Shown piece by piece: positions 43,826-55,558 of a stretch of 64,000 nucleotides of DNA; positions within the stretch are counted from its first letter, which is position 1; each line of letters opens with the position of its first letter. The translations under genes were made by a program, and so were the position numbers. Under the pieces are notes generated by a model that worked only from the letters and a program-made list of their open reading frames with translations, was not told where the DNA came from and did not search any database. Source of the DNA: Apostichopus japonicus (Eukaryota > Echinodermata > Holothuroidea > Aspidochirotida > Stichopodidae); contig NC_092569.1 in NCBI RefSeq assembly GCF_037975245.1, positions 21,747,168 to 21,811,167 on the forward strand, read 5' to 3'.

Positions 43826-45058
43826 TTAAAAGTAAGTGGGCATGACATTTCGATCCTAGCAGGATCTTCTTCAGAGGCTGAATGACTAGTAACAGTAACC
43901 AAGGGACAAATACAGGCACAGAATGCAGACAGGTTAATGAGCAGGGGAAACACAAAAGAGATATGTAAGATGATTAGTAGACAAGAGATGGAGAGAAGAA
44001 AGAAAGAAACCAACAGGGGAAGAGGAGAGGTAGGAGATAAACTGTAGAGGGACAAAGAGAGGATTAAAGGCAGAGGGTAGGAAATCAAATGCAGAAGGAC
44101 AAAGACAGAAAAGTGTGGAGAAAAAAAGGTAGAAGAGAGCTACGAGACGTGGGGTGATATATGGGGAAACAAGGGGCGATGGAAGGGGGGGGGGGGAAGC
44201 AGAAGAAGGTTAGTCATGTCCTTCCTGAATGTTGAGACCTTGAGGTTGAATAACTTGCAAAGGCGTTGCATCCACAGTCTCTCTCTGCTGATTCGTACTA
44301 GGTCAGGACGGCTACCTAAGGATTCAATCAGGGACATGTCATTAATGGTATGGTTGGGACGGTTAAAGTGTTCTCCAACCGGGGTCTTAGTCTTCACGGT
44401 GTTGACTGGGATATATGACCATAGAACCGCTTCTCGAGGGTGGTTTTGGCTTCACCAACATACTGGATGCCGCAAACTCTATAAGAGATCAGATAGATGA
44501 CATAAGAGGTTGTACAAGTGATGTTACCCTAATTAGTCTTGCATGTGAGTTGGGTGCTGTGGCTGGTGATGTAATTGGATTCAACAAAGTGGTGGCTGCA
44601 GACGATACATCTCGAAGTACGATCATATTTGAATGTTGTGAAGAGTTAGAAGTTAGAGGTGAAACAGCAGCATGCACAAGAAGACCTGTCCCATAGGTTG
44701 GGTGGGTGTCTGTAGGCGATGGTGGGGTTTGCTAACACTTTTGGTTTGATTTTCAGCTGCTCTGTTACTGTATCCCTTCTGGTGATCATCCCTATCTACT
44801 TTATATTTGGACTTGTTCTTGTATTTGTATTTTAGTGTTTCAGTTTTTCATTTTCTTTTTGCCATTTACTCATCCCGCTGTTTTCACCATGTCTCACCAT
44901 TTTCTTTTGTCTCAGAAGCTCAAAAAATTGATCATGCAGAAATCCCAGCGCTATTCTTTCCATCTTTACAACTACTTACTGTACTTGTACAGTACACATT
45001 CTCTTACACAGGCTGTTTAGTGGATAAGCAGTCTGCCAACAGTTTTGTTTTATTTTGA
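43826..45058 (-). mobile_element. Penelope-like element fragment, copy 4
   Basis: On the minus strand this copy keeps the frame through CGIQYVGE-KTTLEKRFYGH, which is the YIG strand of the GIY-YIG domain. PVGEHFNRPNHT and a degraded RERLWMQRL end follow, then a GA-rich 3' segment and a hammerhead-like motif at 43840-43878. To the right, 44690-45058 is non-coding and ends in a segment (GCCAACAGTTTTGTTTTATTTT) shared in plus orientation with copies 2, 3 and 5. No reverse transcriptase is present. Confidence 0.72.
43840..43878 (-). ncRNA. Candidate hammerhead-like motif (Penelope copy 4)
   Basis: On the minus strand: GCCT, CTGAAGA, GATCC-TGCTA-GGATC (perfect stem II), GAAA, TGTC, ATGC. The core is intact, but stem I has one mismatch and the stem III palindrome is lost. 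Confidence 0.5.
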
Positions 45059-47640
45059 TGCTTATACTGTCAGTAGAGGTGATCAGTGCAATGAAGCATG
45101 ACATAAAAAGTACCCAACTAGGTGCATCATGAATACTGTATTTATGTTTAAACATTCACTTTGTCACAGCATCACCTTACAAAAGTGGTCAAATTAAATC
45201 ATGATTTAGCCATGAAAACTAAGCTCCAATTAAACTGTGCTGGAGTGGGATTTCCCTCAGTGCACGTGGTTTAAAGAAAGTGGAGTCAAAGACTTGATTT
45301 TGCAAGACCTGCTTTTGCAAGAGTAGATTCAGATCATCATTAGGGCCTATACTCAGTAACTTTTTCTATGTTAGGTAATTCATCTACAAGGTAGAATATT
45401 TTTTGTATAAAAAAAAAAACACCCCAAAAGAAAACATTGAAATATAGGCCTAGGCTACCCCACTAGTACAGTAGTACAGTACTGTAGTATAACATAGGCT
45501 GTTATATCTGGACTTTCCCTTCCATGATCCATCATCCATAATAAGGAATCATAGAAATAAAACTTAGAATAGATATCAGACCGTAATTCGTTTTAGAGCA
45601 TGTTGGTAATTTTTTATTTTATCAAACCTGCAAAGGTGTAGAACTTACCAGTACTACTACGAGGCTACTCCTGTTCTCGGTTCAGCCTAGGCAATGCTGT
45701 ACCCAAATTTTCAGTTCGTTAGGCAGTAGAATTAAGGTGACCAAAGTACTAGTCTACATGGAATCACAGTTATTTTAACTGTGGTGGAATACAGGTATTT
45801 CCTCTTCCTGAAAGTGAAAGTTAATCACCTGAATGCCGTGCCGCGCCCGCAGTGACATCACAATGTCTGTGAGTGAAATTCATGTAGTAAAGTATTCAAT
45901 GCAGGACTGCGATATGAACATTAGGCGCCGCCCAAAATCGATGGGAAAATACGCCACTTTTTGGAATACGAATTTGTAGGAAGGTGGCGTTATCAACATT
46001 CATCAAACTTTCCCTGTAACAACTTTTCTGACCTTCGACCCGTCAATTTGCCTGTATCTACGCAAGTTGCACAGTGGACTCTATCGTTTTATCTGTAATA
46101 TTATCACTCACTAAAGCAGTGGTCCCTATTGTTTTGATGTGGAGGCTCAACACTAGCTCCTTCAGCCTCAAGCTATCGTTAGCGTTGCTTCCGGATACAC
46201 GCCATCCAACCACTGTAAGAATAAATCGTATCTTGAAGTTCTCAACCATTAGTTTATTTATTCCTTTTTTTCAACATGTTAGTGTGCAAATCATGTAGGC
46301 ATGCGTTGGTTATTACATCGCATGCCAATAACATACAATCATTTGCCGTATTAGAACCCTTCCAAATTAGTTTTAATTATAGGGAAAGTCGTTACAATAA
46401 TAATGATCAGAATAATATCAGTTTAACCATTGTAAAACACATAGAAAATTATTTTTCTTTCAGTATATTGACATATTTCATTTGCTTCCATGCATGTATC
46501 GATCGCGTGTGCAGGGGGCCGCTTGGACTTAATAATGATTTCACCTCATTTTGTCTATTTCCGTGTTTCCCGATTTGCACATTAGATATTGCAGTGCTAG
46601 TATATGCATTGTTTACTTGAGGGTGGGGGTGGGGTGGCGTTGATGGAGTGATGTGTATACGCAAATAAGATAATACAATAAGAGTTATAAAGGGTACTAA
46701 ATATCAGGCTGCATCAGTCCAACAGTCCAATCGAATTTCTGCAAAGTGCCCTTCGACGTTGGTGCCCCCCCCCCAGATTAAAAGTGCTTCCGTCGCCCTT
46801 GGCAGAGCCGTATATGTACGGCTCTGATAATCAGTACAAAACGCTGCCCCACATTTTTTTTTTTTACAAGGTGATGTGCGCTGTTGGCTCAAGAGGTGAC
46901 ATGTTTTCATGGCTGCATTTCAAATTTTGATTAGTGCATATACTAGGACTACTTAACCTCTGCGTAATTCTTTACCAAAGGTACTACTCGCAGCCCTGAG
47001 TGTATTAATATATACTTCCTTTTCCCCGCGGATTTCATTGACCAGACTTGAGTATGCCGATACTTTTTTTTTCCAAATAATAATATACCACAATATACCC
47101 CAATATATATCATAAAATCAGCAAAATAAACTAAAATACGCGATATTGGTCCAAAAACAAAACACAGCATTGGACAAGAAAATTTTAATTAGGCCACCTT
47201 TCGGCCAAAAAATTAGCCTATTTTCTTTTAAAAAATCGGACATGACCCTTTTTACAAGAACACTGTTTGTGCTTTTAGTCGAAATAGATACATTTGGTAG
47301 CCCTGATTCAATTTATCTACGTAGTAATAAATTCATGTTGGATATAAATGAATCTTTCATATCATTTACATGTATAGGAGTTCACAAGTTTCGCGAAATG
47401 GAAGATATATACCGTATGTGACAAGAATCAATCTTTAACCAAGTCTTTATGTGTGGCCCGGAATCACGATATCAAAAACGAGATAAATTTCTAACTATCA
47501 TAATGTGACGTCCTTACGGTGGAACCAAAAAGACATTTACCATGATTTTTTTACCATTATTTTTACCAAGGGCCCATGTTCAGATTTAACGAGAATTGGA
47601 AGCAAATGTGCCCTAAAGACAAGGATTTCATTATATAAAG
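45059..47640. other. No gene seen
   Basis: Mostly unassigned. Short items are a CAGAGCCGTA-TATG-TACGGCTCTG hairpin (46803-46826), C runs and T runs near 46770 and 46850, and frequent TACTGTAC/TACAGTA words. A 63-codon minus-strand frame near 46058-46249 has no domain I can name. Confidence 0.5.
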
Positions 47641-48124
47641 TAGTGGCGGAGCGTCCATATAGTCAGGGGTGGGTGCCCCCCCCCCCCCCACGACGGACCC
47701 AAATGGACTGCTGGCGCTCTTTCCAGCTTTTTACCACTTTTTACTTATTCGCGATTATGACTTTGTTATTGCGCTCTCATCTAGCTATTGACATTTGTCA
47801 CATTTTGTTGGTGAAATTTTCTGACAAAATGCTATAATTGCGGTCTTTACCACAGGGATTGTGTTAAGTGCATGTACTTTTAATACGCATATAAACTTCC
47901 GAGTTGTCACAAATGGCAATGACACCTATTTATACTTCGTTTATCTGCAAATAAGCAAGGCCCGGAAAGGGTCATTTTCTGGTGATCTAGGGACTACCTT
48001 TACTCAAAATAATTATGTACGCTCCGCGCTAACCTGTGGTGGCGCTCCGCTGACACAGTTTCGAAAGCGCCCCTAGGCCTACAGACCATTCTCGCCCCTG
48101 ACCAATACCCTAGCCCCGCCATAG
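47641..48124. mobile_element. hAT-type non-autonomous element, 8-bp duplication
   Basis: Ends TAGTGGCGGAGCG on the left and GGCCCCGCCATAG-like (AGCCCCGCCATAG) on the right are imperfect inverted copies. The 8-bp ATATAAAG flanks it on both sides exactly (47633-47640 and 48125-48132). An 8-bp duplication fits hAT transposition. A long C run lies near 47680. There is no transposase. Confidence 0.8.
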
Positions 48125-48132
48125 ATATAAAG

Positions 48133-48606
48133 CCATATAAAATGAGCTGTAACTTATCTCATTTGCCAATTCTATTTCAAAGTCGCAACTTGACGATTTC
48201 TTAAAGGAGACACAAACCCAACCATCTTTATTGATTTATGCGATAGAGATAATTGTCATGAAGTACCTTACAAGTGTTTCCAAAAACACAGGGCGGTATA
48301 GGTAAATGTTACTTGTTAAGCTATAAAATCAACGAATTGTCTAATGCTGTTTACATTTCTGACAGCTTCTTAATGCTTCTTAGTGATTGCAACATGACTA
48401 CAAAAATGATCGCAACATCTGCACAAAAGCTTACATATTGAGCAGGGTGAAAGGAAATGCTTGAAGCCTTGAATGCACCGCCTATGTACTCTGACAGGGA
48501 TCCAACTTCAAAAAGCATATTATATCTCATTGCTCACGCCACAGTGGCTTACAGATTTCTGTGTCTTGAATGTCTTGTAAAATGTTCAAATAGTTGTAAA
48601 AATGTC
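48133..48606. other. No gene seen
   Basis: Intergenic sequence between two hAT-type MITEs. Confidence 0.4.
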
Positions 48607-48614
48607 ATTTTGAT

Positions 48615-48984
48615 CAAGGGCGTAGGAACCGGGGGGCTGGGGCGCCAGCCCCCCCCCCAGTGAAAAATATGGAGGGGCGGAAGTATCATTCCGCCCTCCC
48701 GCCGCTTCGCAAGTCAGAAAACCCCTTTTTCATTCCAAATGAGAAAAAAAATCATATTTGGAGCACCAAATTGCATCTAAGGCCAGGTGAAAATGCAAAA
48801 TTATATACAAAATGGAGTGGGTGGGTTGAAGTGTGCTATATTGCACCAAATTGCATCTCAGGCCACCTGGAAATGCAAAATAATTCCAAAGAGGAGGGGG
48901 CCCCCTCCCCTTAGACCCCTCCCCCAGGCCGGCCATCAGTCTTCAGCCCCCCCCCCCACTCAAAAGTACCTTCCTACGCCACTG
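48615..48984 (+). mobile_element. hAT-type MITE, complete copy
   Basis: Starts CAAGGGCGTAGGAACC and ends TTCCTACGCCACTG. The 8-bp ATTTTGAT is present on both sides (48607-48614 and 48985-48992). It contains two imperfect internal copies of a GCACCAAATTGCATCT segment. Partial relatives lie at 17792 and 27147. Its right end is about 350 bp upstream of the PPM1G-like start codon. Confidence 0.88.
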
Positions 48985-48992
48985 ATTTTGAT

Positions 48993-49330
48993 ATCATTGG
49001 CTTTCGGTTGTTTGATTTAACTTAGTTCACTCTCAATACCGCGGGTAGGTGGGAGCAAAATGTTGAAAGGCGCTGCAATAAATTTGTATAAGCCTGTGGT
49101 CGGTCTGCATGATTGTTATATTTCGTTTTGGCGTTCCATGCATTCGTCTTGTTTGGTCTACACAATAAATTAATGACAAGTACAATGAGTTGAACTCAAA
49201 ATAAGAGAAAACACCGCGCGCCGTAGAATTAACATTACACGACTTTGTTACACGTGTGGCATCTGCTGGAGAATTTCGTCTTTCAAGCGAAATTTGCTAA
49301 GTTTTAATTGATGAGAAATCCAGAAGGGCT
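48993..49330 (+). promoter_or_regulatory. Upstream region of the PPM1G-like gene
   Basis: The interval between the MITE and the start codon should hold the promoter and 5'UTR. A GGCGTTCCATG motif (49130-49140) resembles the end of the foldback family. A short CG-rich patch (ACCGCGCGCCG) lies near 49212. No TATA box or clear initiator can be assigned with confidence. Confidence 0.35.
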
Positions 49331-49441
49331 ATGGGTGCTTACCTCTCACATCCAAATCTTGAAAAGGTCTCGGAGAACGGGGAAAATGATCGTTTAAAAT
49401 ACGGTGCATCGGCAATGCAAGGTTGGCGATTAGCGCAAGAG
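49331..49441 (+). CDS. PPM1G: PPM1G-like protein phosphatase, exon 1
   Basis: ATG 49331 starts MGAYLSHPNLEKVS, and the exon ends ASAMQGWRLAQE followed by the donor GTACAG (phase 0, 37 codons). The MGAYLS opening and YG-x3-MQGWR segment are the family N-terminus of PP2C gamma, and the next exon continues with DDHNC exactly as expected. PPM1G is a metal-dependent Ser/Thr phosphatase of the nucleus, linked in other animals to spliceosome assembly and histone handling. It is built as a PP2C fold interrupted by a long acidic insert. The gene spans at least 49331-63012 here with four complete introns (3607, 4587, 3226 and 998 bp); the 3' end is outside the window. Gly2 would suit N-myristoylation, though this is not certain for this paralogue. 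Confidence 0.88.
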
Positions 49442-50548
49442 GTACAGAATCGTTTGGGTCACGGTTGTGATAGGGTAGATGGTTATTAGGCCTATGTGCA
49501 TCTGCACAAGACTAACTGTAGGAAATGGCATCGGCATCTAGGCCTAGGGGCCTAGGCGTAAATTAGTTCAGTAATTTTGATATGAGCTTTCTGTTTTGGA
49601 GGCTCAGTAGGATGATGTCACTTTTCTGAAAACTGTTACATTGTAGGCATAGAATTTCCCATCTTTATCCATTAAATTCAAAGGTCTAACAAGTAACAGT
49701 AACAGAAGTACTAACAGTATAGTAACACTAACAAGTAAAAACAGTAGGCCTAGTACAGTGGAAGGCCCTAACACTTAGTAACACTTAAAGGAGTAACAAA
49801 TGGAATCAAGAAAACAACTGGCAGTAAATTTCCTGACTTAAAACACACATTGTGTCAGTTACTGTACCTAGATTTGGTAACAGCACAATAATATTTGCTA
49901 TATAATAATCACTTCTAGGCTACAGCCTACAGGGTTACTGTTTGCCTCGGCCTACTGTAGGTATACAGTAGGTCGGAAGTCATGTGGATTGTGTGTTTGA
50001 CGATTGAAACTTAACCTAGGCTTAGGCTAGATCTGTAATGTATTCACATTTTGTTCATTACTGTAAACAATTTTATCAACATAACTTCAATTTCTTGCCA
50101 TAAAATTGACAATTTTTTTCTCAAAAGTTGTAGCACTACTAGCCCATCAAGATTTTTGTCCTGAGATTTTTGTACCCTGATAACATTTTGAGGGAGCCCA
50201 TTAGAGTATAAACCTTGTTCAATCTTTCGTACCCATATAGCAACTAAATATACTATCAAGATTTGCTTCCAGGCGGCCTTACTGAAGTGGGTAAATAGCA
50301 TATCGTAAAGTCAATCGTAAAGTGCGTACATCGTTTGTAGCCAACATAGCGTGCCTGCACACATCATAATGTTAATGGGGCAATGAAACCTAGACTTTTC
50401 TGCTTAGAGACTACCATTTTGCAGTATGCTCTTCACGACAGAAGCAAAACGAATGCTTGAAAAATGAAAACCTTCCTTTCTACCATAAAAATCTATTTAA
50501 TTGTCACCCATGGCATATACCATTTCGTTTGAATTCAGACAGTGGTAT
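49442..50548. other. Intron 1, first part
   Basis: Non-coding. Rich in TACAGTA/AGTAACA words and otherwise unremarkable. Confidence 0.5.
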
Positions 50549-51308
50549 CCAGTCAAAACTTCCCTTTACCAAAACGTCCCCGCTTTTTTAAGACCAAAAC
50601 GTCCCCGCTTTTTACCAGAACGTCCCCGCAGTCAAAACTTCCCCGTGAGTCAAAACGTCCCCGCTTTTATAGTCAGTTGGAATGCAAGTGTGGATGTTTT
50701 TAGTTCAAATCAAAGAGTAAGGATAAGTATAGTTTAGGTTGAAAACACAGTTTTTAGGAATGGGAATTGACTGTTATGAGGGCGGAAACATTTTTGAGTA
50801 TAATTTTTAAGTAAAACATTTAACGTTACCACTCTAAAGGTAATCGAACGATATATTCTATACTTCAAAAGGTCAAATATCAACAGGGGCACGTACCCGT
50901 GACAAAATTTTACTTCGTAAAAATAAACGATAAGTGATATCACTCAATTTAAAATATATATATTGTATAGTATATGCATCCAAATTGTTTTTAATTCCTC
51001 TGGCATAATATGTTTTGTTTTCCTTAATTCGTAAATTCACTGGAAAACATAGCGTATACCTTTTTCATACCAAATATAATTAAACGATATAGTCCTTCAT
51101 GATTTATTTAGCGACTGTAATCCAATTTGTATGCCGATTACTTAAGCCAAATTATAACTTAAAATTAATATATATTCACAACTGTGAATAAATGTGATAG
51201 TCGGGGACGTTTTGACCAACAGGGATGTTTTGACCAATGTCGAAGTTTTGACCAAAAGCGGGGACGTTTTGGTACAGGGACGTTTTGGTAAAGGGACGTT
51301 TTGACTGG
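50549..51308. mobile_element. MITE-like element with ACCAAAACGTCCC arrays (intron 1)
   Basis: Inverted ends CCAGTCAAAACTTCCCTTTA (left) and the complement of CCAGTCAAAACGTCCCTTTA (right). Each is followed by several units around ACCAAAACGTCCCCGCTTTT in mirrored orientation (50560-50670 and 51200-51300). The flanks are TAT and TAA, so a target duplication (perhaps TA) is not clear-cut. The core is unremarkable. Confidence 0.7.
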
Positions 51309-52030
51309 TAAGCCAGACAGTTCCCCTTGTTTTGTGGCGTAAGCAAGCCACTTATCGCATTTCAACACATACATTTCCTACGCAGGTTTCATGGGTACTA
51401 TGTAATATGCAGTGTTGTTAAACAGTTTGTTACAAGCTTTTTCAAATCAGTCTATCATGATTTCAAGAAAACCTGACAGGTGTTTACTTTTAAATCTATT
51501 TTGAGCAATGGAGAGTAGTTGCTTTGTTTCCCCCTACTCCATTAAAAGCACTAACCCAATAGTTCCGTAACTGTTGAACAAGTAACACAGATTCCATCTA
51601 CTGTACAGATTCATTGTAAATATATACTGTACAGTTTATCTGAACAGAAGATCTATAGTACAGTCGAGTATACATACATGTCTATACCATGTAGCACACT
51701 AACTGTAAACATTTAAATACAATGTACAGCAACATCAGTATAGGCTTACTGTACAGAGTTATGAAACATAATACATAAAACATACAATTTGAATGTCTAG
51801 GCTGGTCTAACACAATCCCAATGGAAATACTCATTAACTACAGTACTTCTATTTAACCCTACGACATATGGTTGCATTAACTTTAATATATACGTTGGGT
51901 TGGTTGGCAACTATCTTGGCACAGAGTGCTCTATGTCAGGCGGATAGAGTGAAGTAGTTGAATAAGTAGAGAATTAGTTGAAACTAGTAGAACAAAAGTA
52001 GTTGTTACACAGAGTTTCACATGTGGAGCC
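51309..52030. other. Intron 1, middle
   Basis: Nothing recognised beyond frequent TACTGTACAG-type words. Confidence 0.4.
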
Positions 52031-52062
52031 ATCATCAGACAACTGATCAGTTGTCTGATGAT
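52031..52062. repeat. 32-bp perfect palindrome
   Basis: ATCATCAGACAACTGA is followed directly by its exact complement. A related half-copy (GTTGTCTGATGAT-GCTCAATGC) recurs near 52124-52150, so the palindrome sits in a small local repeat (about 52010-52200). Confidence 0.9.
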
Positions 52063-52504
52063 CGCTCAATGCTTGAAACTCCAGAGTAACAACCACTACT
52101 GTAGTGTTCCACTAGACAACAAAGTTGTCTGATGATTGCTCAATGCATGAAACTATGAGTAATAGCTACTAGTGTTCCACTAGTCTCAACTACAGTTGTC
52201 TCGACCTATATTCCGCTCTGTCCACCGGCCGGACATACAGTAGAGCACTCTGGGCTAAGATAGACGCAAACCAAAAATCTCTATATTAATGCCATTTTGT
52301 AACATTTCATTACTTTGAAACTCAACAACTTTCTCATTGATATCAAACTGCTCAGTACTGTAAGACAGAATAATGTATCCATTATTGTATGGCAAAATGA
52401 TATGAAAATACTATGCACAATTATCAGTCTGCTAGATACAAGTGCAAAGATAGCAGTTTTGGTACATGTGTAATTTTTTTATAATTTTTTATAATTTTAG
52501 GTTA

Positions 52505-52870
52505 ACAGTCTTGTTCAGGGCCAAGGTCCTCTCACACGACTTTACAACTTAACCCTGGTCATTGGTAACTTGTCACACCTACACACCAAATTGTTCACAA
52601 TTCAATCAATCTGTCCTGGGGCACCACAGTGCACCACAACCACATGTCCCCCGGGGGACTTCCCATAGGGTGCAGCCACAAACCGGCACAAACAACTATA
52701 TTTACAAGTTACCTCCCAAGTCCCCATTTACTGTATACACCTGGGTGAAGAGAGGCAGTGGAGATAAAGCGCCTTGCCCAAGGACACAACGTAATGATCT
52801 GGCCAGGGCTCGAACCTGCAATCCTTAGATCACAAGTCCACTGCCTTAACAACTTGACCACAATGCCCTC
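52505..52870 (-). mobile_element. Conserved-core tRNA-derived SINE, copy 1 (intron 1)
   Basis: On the minus strand a tRNA-like head (GTGGTCAAGTTGTTAAGGCA, then GGTTCGAGCCCTGGCC-like B box) is followed by a body with TTGGGCAAGGCGCTTTATCT and CACCCAGGTGTA. The same family is present at 59331-59706. The 3' end here is degraded or truncated compared with that copy. Confidence 0.8.
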
Positions 52871-53048
52871 ATGTACATATAAACTATAGTAAAGAGAGTA
52901 AATGTACCATAGAAATTGCCACAGAAAATTTGAAAATAATGTTATTCCCTGTTTAAAGATAACTCCTGTCTAGTGTGTACAGTACATCATGTATAGTATA
53001 CATATATTTATTTTGTTACTCGTTGCATTTTGATCTTTTTATGCTTAG

Positions 53049-53307
53049 GATGATCACAACTGCTTGTCACTGTTCGCTGAGGACACAGAGTTATTTGGGG
53101 TCTATGATGGTCACGGCGGCCCGGAAGTTGCCATCTACTGTGCAAAGCATCTACCGAAGCTGATAAAGAGCTCAGAAACTTTTAAAGATGGCGACATAGA
53201 GAAAGCACTGGAGGAATCTTTCATGAAGTTTGATGCTACCCTCAAGGAGGAGAAAGTGATCCTGCAATTAAAGGAGATTGCCGGCCTAAACAACTGCTCT
53301 GATGCAG
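53049..53307 (+). CDS. PPM1G: PPM1G-like phosphatase, exon 2
   Basis: The acceptor TTTTTATGCTTAG precedes it and the donor CAG/GTACTG follows. It begins in phase 0 and ends in phase 1. It encodes DDHNCLSLFAEDTELFGVYD followed by GHGGPEVAIYCAKHLPKLIK and an EIAGL end. The DGHGG motif supplies a metal-binding Asp of the PP2C active site. The exon length and residue spacing follow vertebrate PPM1G closely. Confidence 0.93.
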
Positions 53308-53456
53308 GTACTGTATGATGAATGCATTGTGAGAAATATTGTGATTTTAAATTTACTTCACAGCGGATTTAACTGACTACAGTACAGTATTCCAGGATCA
53401 TTCAGTTTTAAGCAACTAGATGATATTCTTGGGCTTTCATAGCGCTGACAGTATCA

Positions 53457-55554
53457 CAGTGTGTAAATTTAGCGGTCGTCCGGTCGTCCGAGACGACCAA
53501 ATTACCTGCCGGACAACCAAAACTTGTCAAATCGTGAAGTACTGGTTGCCCGGCGGACAACCAAAAACTTTCAAAAAGGCTGGTTAATGTTCCGTGAAAC
53601 AAACGGAAAAAAGACACGAAACAAGCGTGAAACCAAAAACTTAAAATGGCATTTCAAATAAGAAGAAACTCATTCCAAACTCCGCCTTCATCTAATAAAT
53701 ATTATACGTAGGAAGGCCAAGCCCTAACATTGACATGAACGACTCAAACCAAGCTTCATGGTATTTTCTGTTCCGTCCGTTTGTCAACAAAGGCCAATCA
53801 GAGTTCAGGTTTACCCCCACAGGCAAAGACCCCGCCCATCCACCACATTTTTTTGAGAAACATACACCAAGTACACACTCACAACTAGGTCAACGGAAAA
53901 CAACAAAACACATTTTGAACGAACATCTTTCATTATTTCTTTTCAAAAAACCACAACTTCTTCTGACAAGAACCAAAATTCTCCTACTCCTACAGATCAT
54001 TATATTTGTTTGAAAATAAATATATCATAACAATCAACTGCAAGGTACAGGGTTACCAAAACTTCATTACAGATATTTTCATGCTAAAAATAGACAATGA
54101 TGCTTTACCAAGATTCCCGTGATTGATTGGCTAATAGTCCGAACCGATTGTTTGCAAACATTCTTGCATTTTCAGTGCTCAATGAACAAGAAGTAAGTTG
54201 TTTAACAACAATTACTTGCAACGTTTACTTTCCCTTGTGTAGAGATATCAAAGTTTGTGGCAAAGGCTATCATATGTGAGCACTCAAATAACATAACGTT
54301 AGGCCTTGTCTCATATTTGTTACGTACATTTTGACAACAATCACTTGCTGGTACGAAGATGCACTTGAACTGTTTCTGAAACTATCACGTAATATTTTAA
54401 TCATTGTTTTGATCAGAAAATGTTATGAGTTTTGTGGGAAGCTTACATATCTGATCCGGAAAGGATATTTTATCTCACAGTATGTTTCTTTTCTCTGCAA
54501 TAAGAGTTGCTAATGTGAAATGTGCATTCATACCACAGTAGTTTCTGTTGCAAACTTTTTCGCGGCTCAATTGACCACGTGCTTCAGAAAAGTTTATTTT
54601 GGAACAACATTCGTGTATAAACTTACTTCTGTATTTTAAAACATTGAAGTTTCGCACAGATGATTGTTTGCAAAGAACCCAGGATAAATGTTGCATCAGA
54701 TTTTAAAGATTTGCGCAAGTGTAGTTGAAAATGAAGTTCGAACAGGCCTATGTAAATGCAGTAGTACAGTATGGAATTTAGCGAGAGATATGCACACTGT
54801 AGGTACAGTGATTTTGAAGAGTTTGGCTGTTGGAAGCGCTGCAAGGTCAAAGCATGGAGCTACTACTGAGTTGGCGAGTAGGGAAGTACAAGGGCGGATG
54901 GAGGAGGGGGCTGGGGGTATTTTTTTTAAACGGCAGGGTGGGCGAAAGGAGGAGTCGGCCGGGCCGCCCCTGTCAAACACCGAAGCTAAGACACTGAGCC
55001 ATCTGCCCTATAATATTGTGTATAACATTCACAAAGTATAGGCAATGATACTACACTAGTATTAGTACAGTAGGTCACACAATCAACGCAATTGGTGTTC
55101 GATTGGGGTGCAAGCTTTTTTTACAGGACGCAAACTTTTTCGGGGGCTCGCGTCCCTGGGACGCAAACTTTTTTTGGCTAATAACATTACTGAAACTGAA
55201 AAACTAGACCAGTACTATGACGCACCTACAGCTTACCACGTGGTTATTGTATCGTTACGCCCTGCAGCAAAACATCGCATACCTAACTAATGTACACAAT
55301 CTTTGCTACAGTCAGCATTATTAGAAAATAAAATCCAGCAATGCCGCTGAAAGAAACACAGAATTTGATCTAGAATCCATGAAATCGCTCAACATTCATG
55401 GTTTCTTAGGAGTCCCAAACAAGTATTTTTTTCTGAAGATAAATTACTATATAGTAGCTTTACAGGACGACCAGAATTTCAGCAGGACAACCAAAAATTG
55501 GTGAGCTGGTTGTCCTGGGGACAACCACTCCAAATTTCTTAAATTTATACACTG
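53457..55554. mobile_element. Non-autonomous DNA element with GTCGTCC/GGACAACC arms (intron 2)
   Basis: Ends CAGTGTGTAAATTTA (left) and the complement of CAGTGTATAAATTTA (right). Inside each is a set of short words (GGTCGTCC, GGACAACCAAAA and their complements). The 4-bp ATCA flanks both sides (53453-53456 and 55555-55558), but this short match may be chance. The 2-kb interior has no recognised gene. It does contain a repeated GACGCAAACTTTTT word near 55125-55170 and a GC-rich patch near 54895-54975. Confidence 0.6.
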
Positions 55555-55558
55555 ATCA

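Noticed and set aside
46058-46249. 63-codon minus-strand frame
   Set aside because: No recognised domain, no neighbours or splice context to support it.
54890-54980. Short hAT-like remnant (CAAGGGCGGATGG ... CCGCCCCTG)
   Set aside because: Only suggestive ends over 90 bp and no matching 8-bp flanks.
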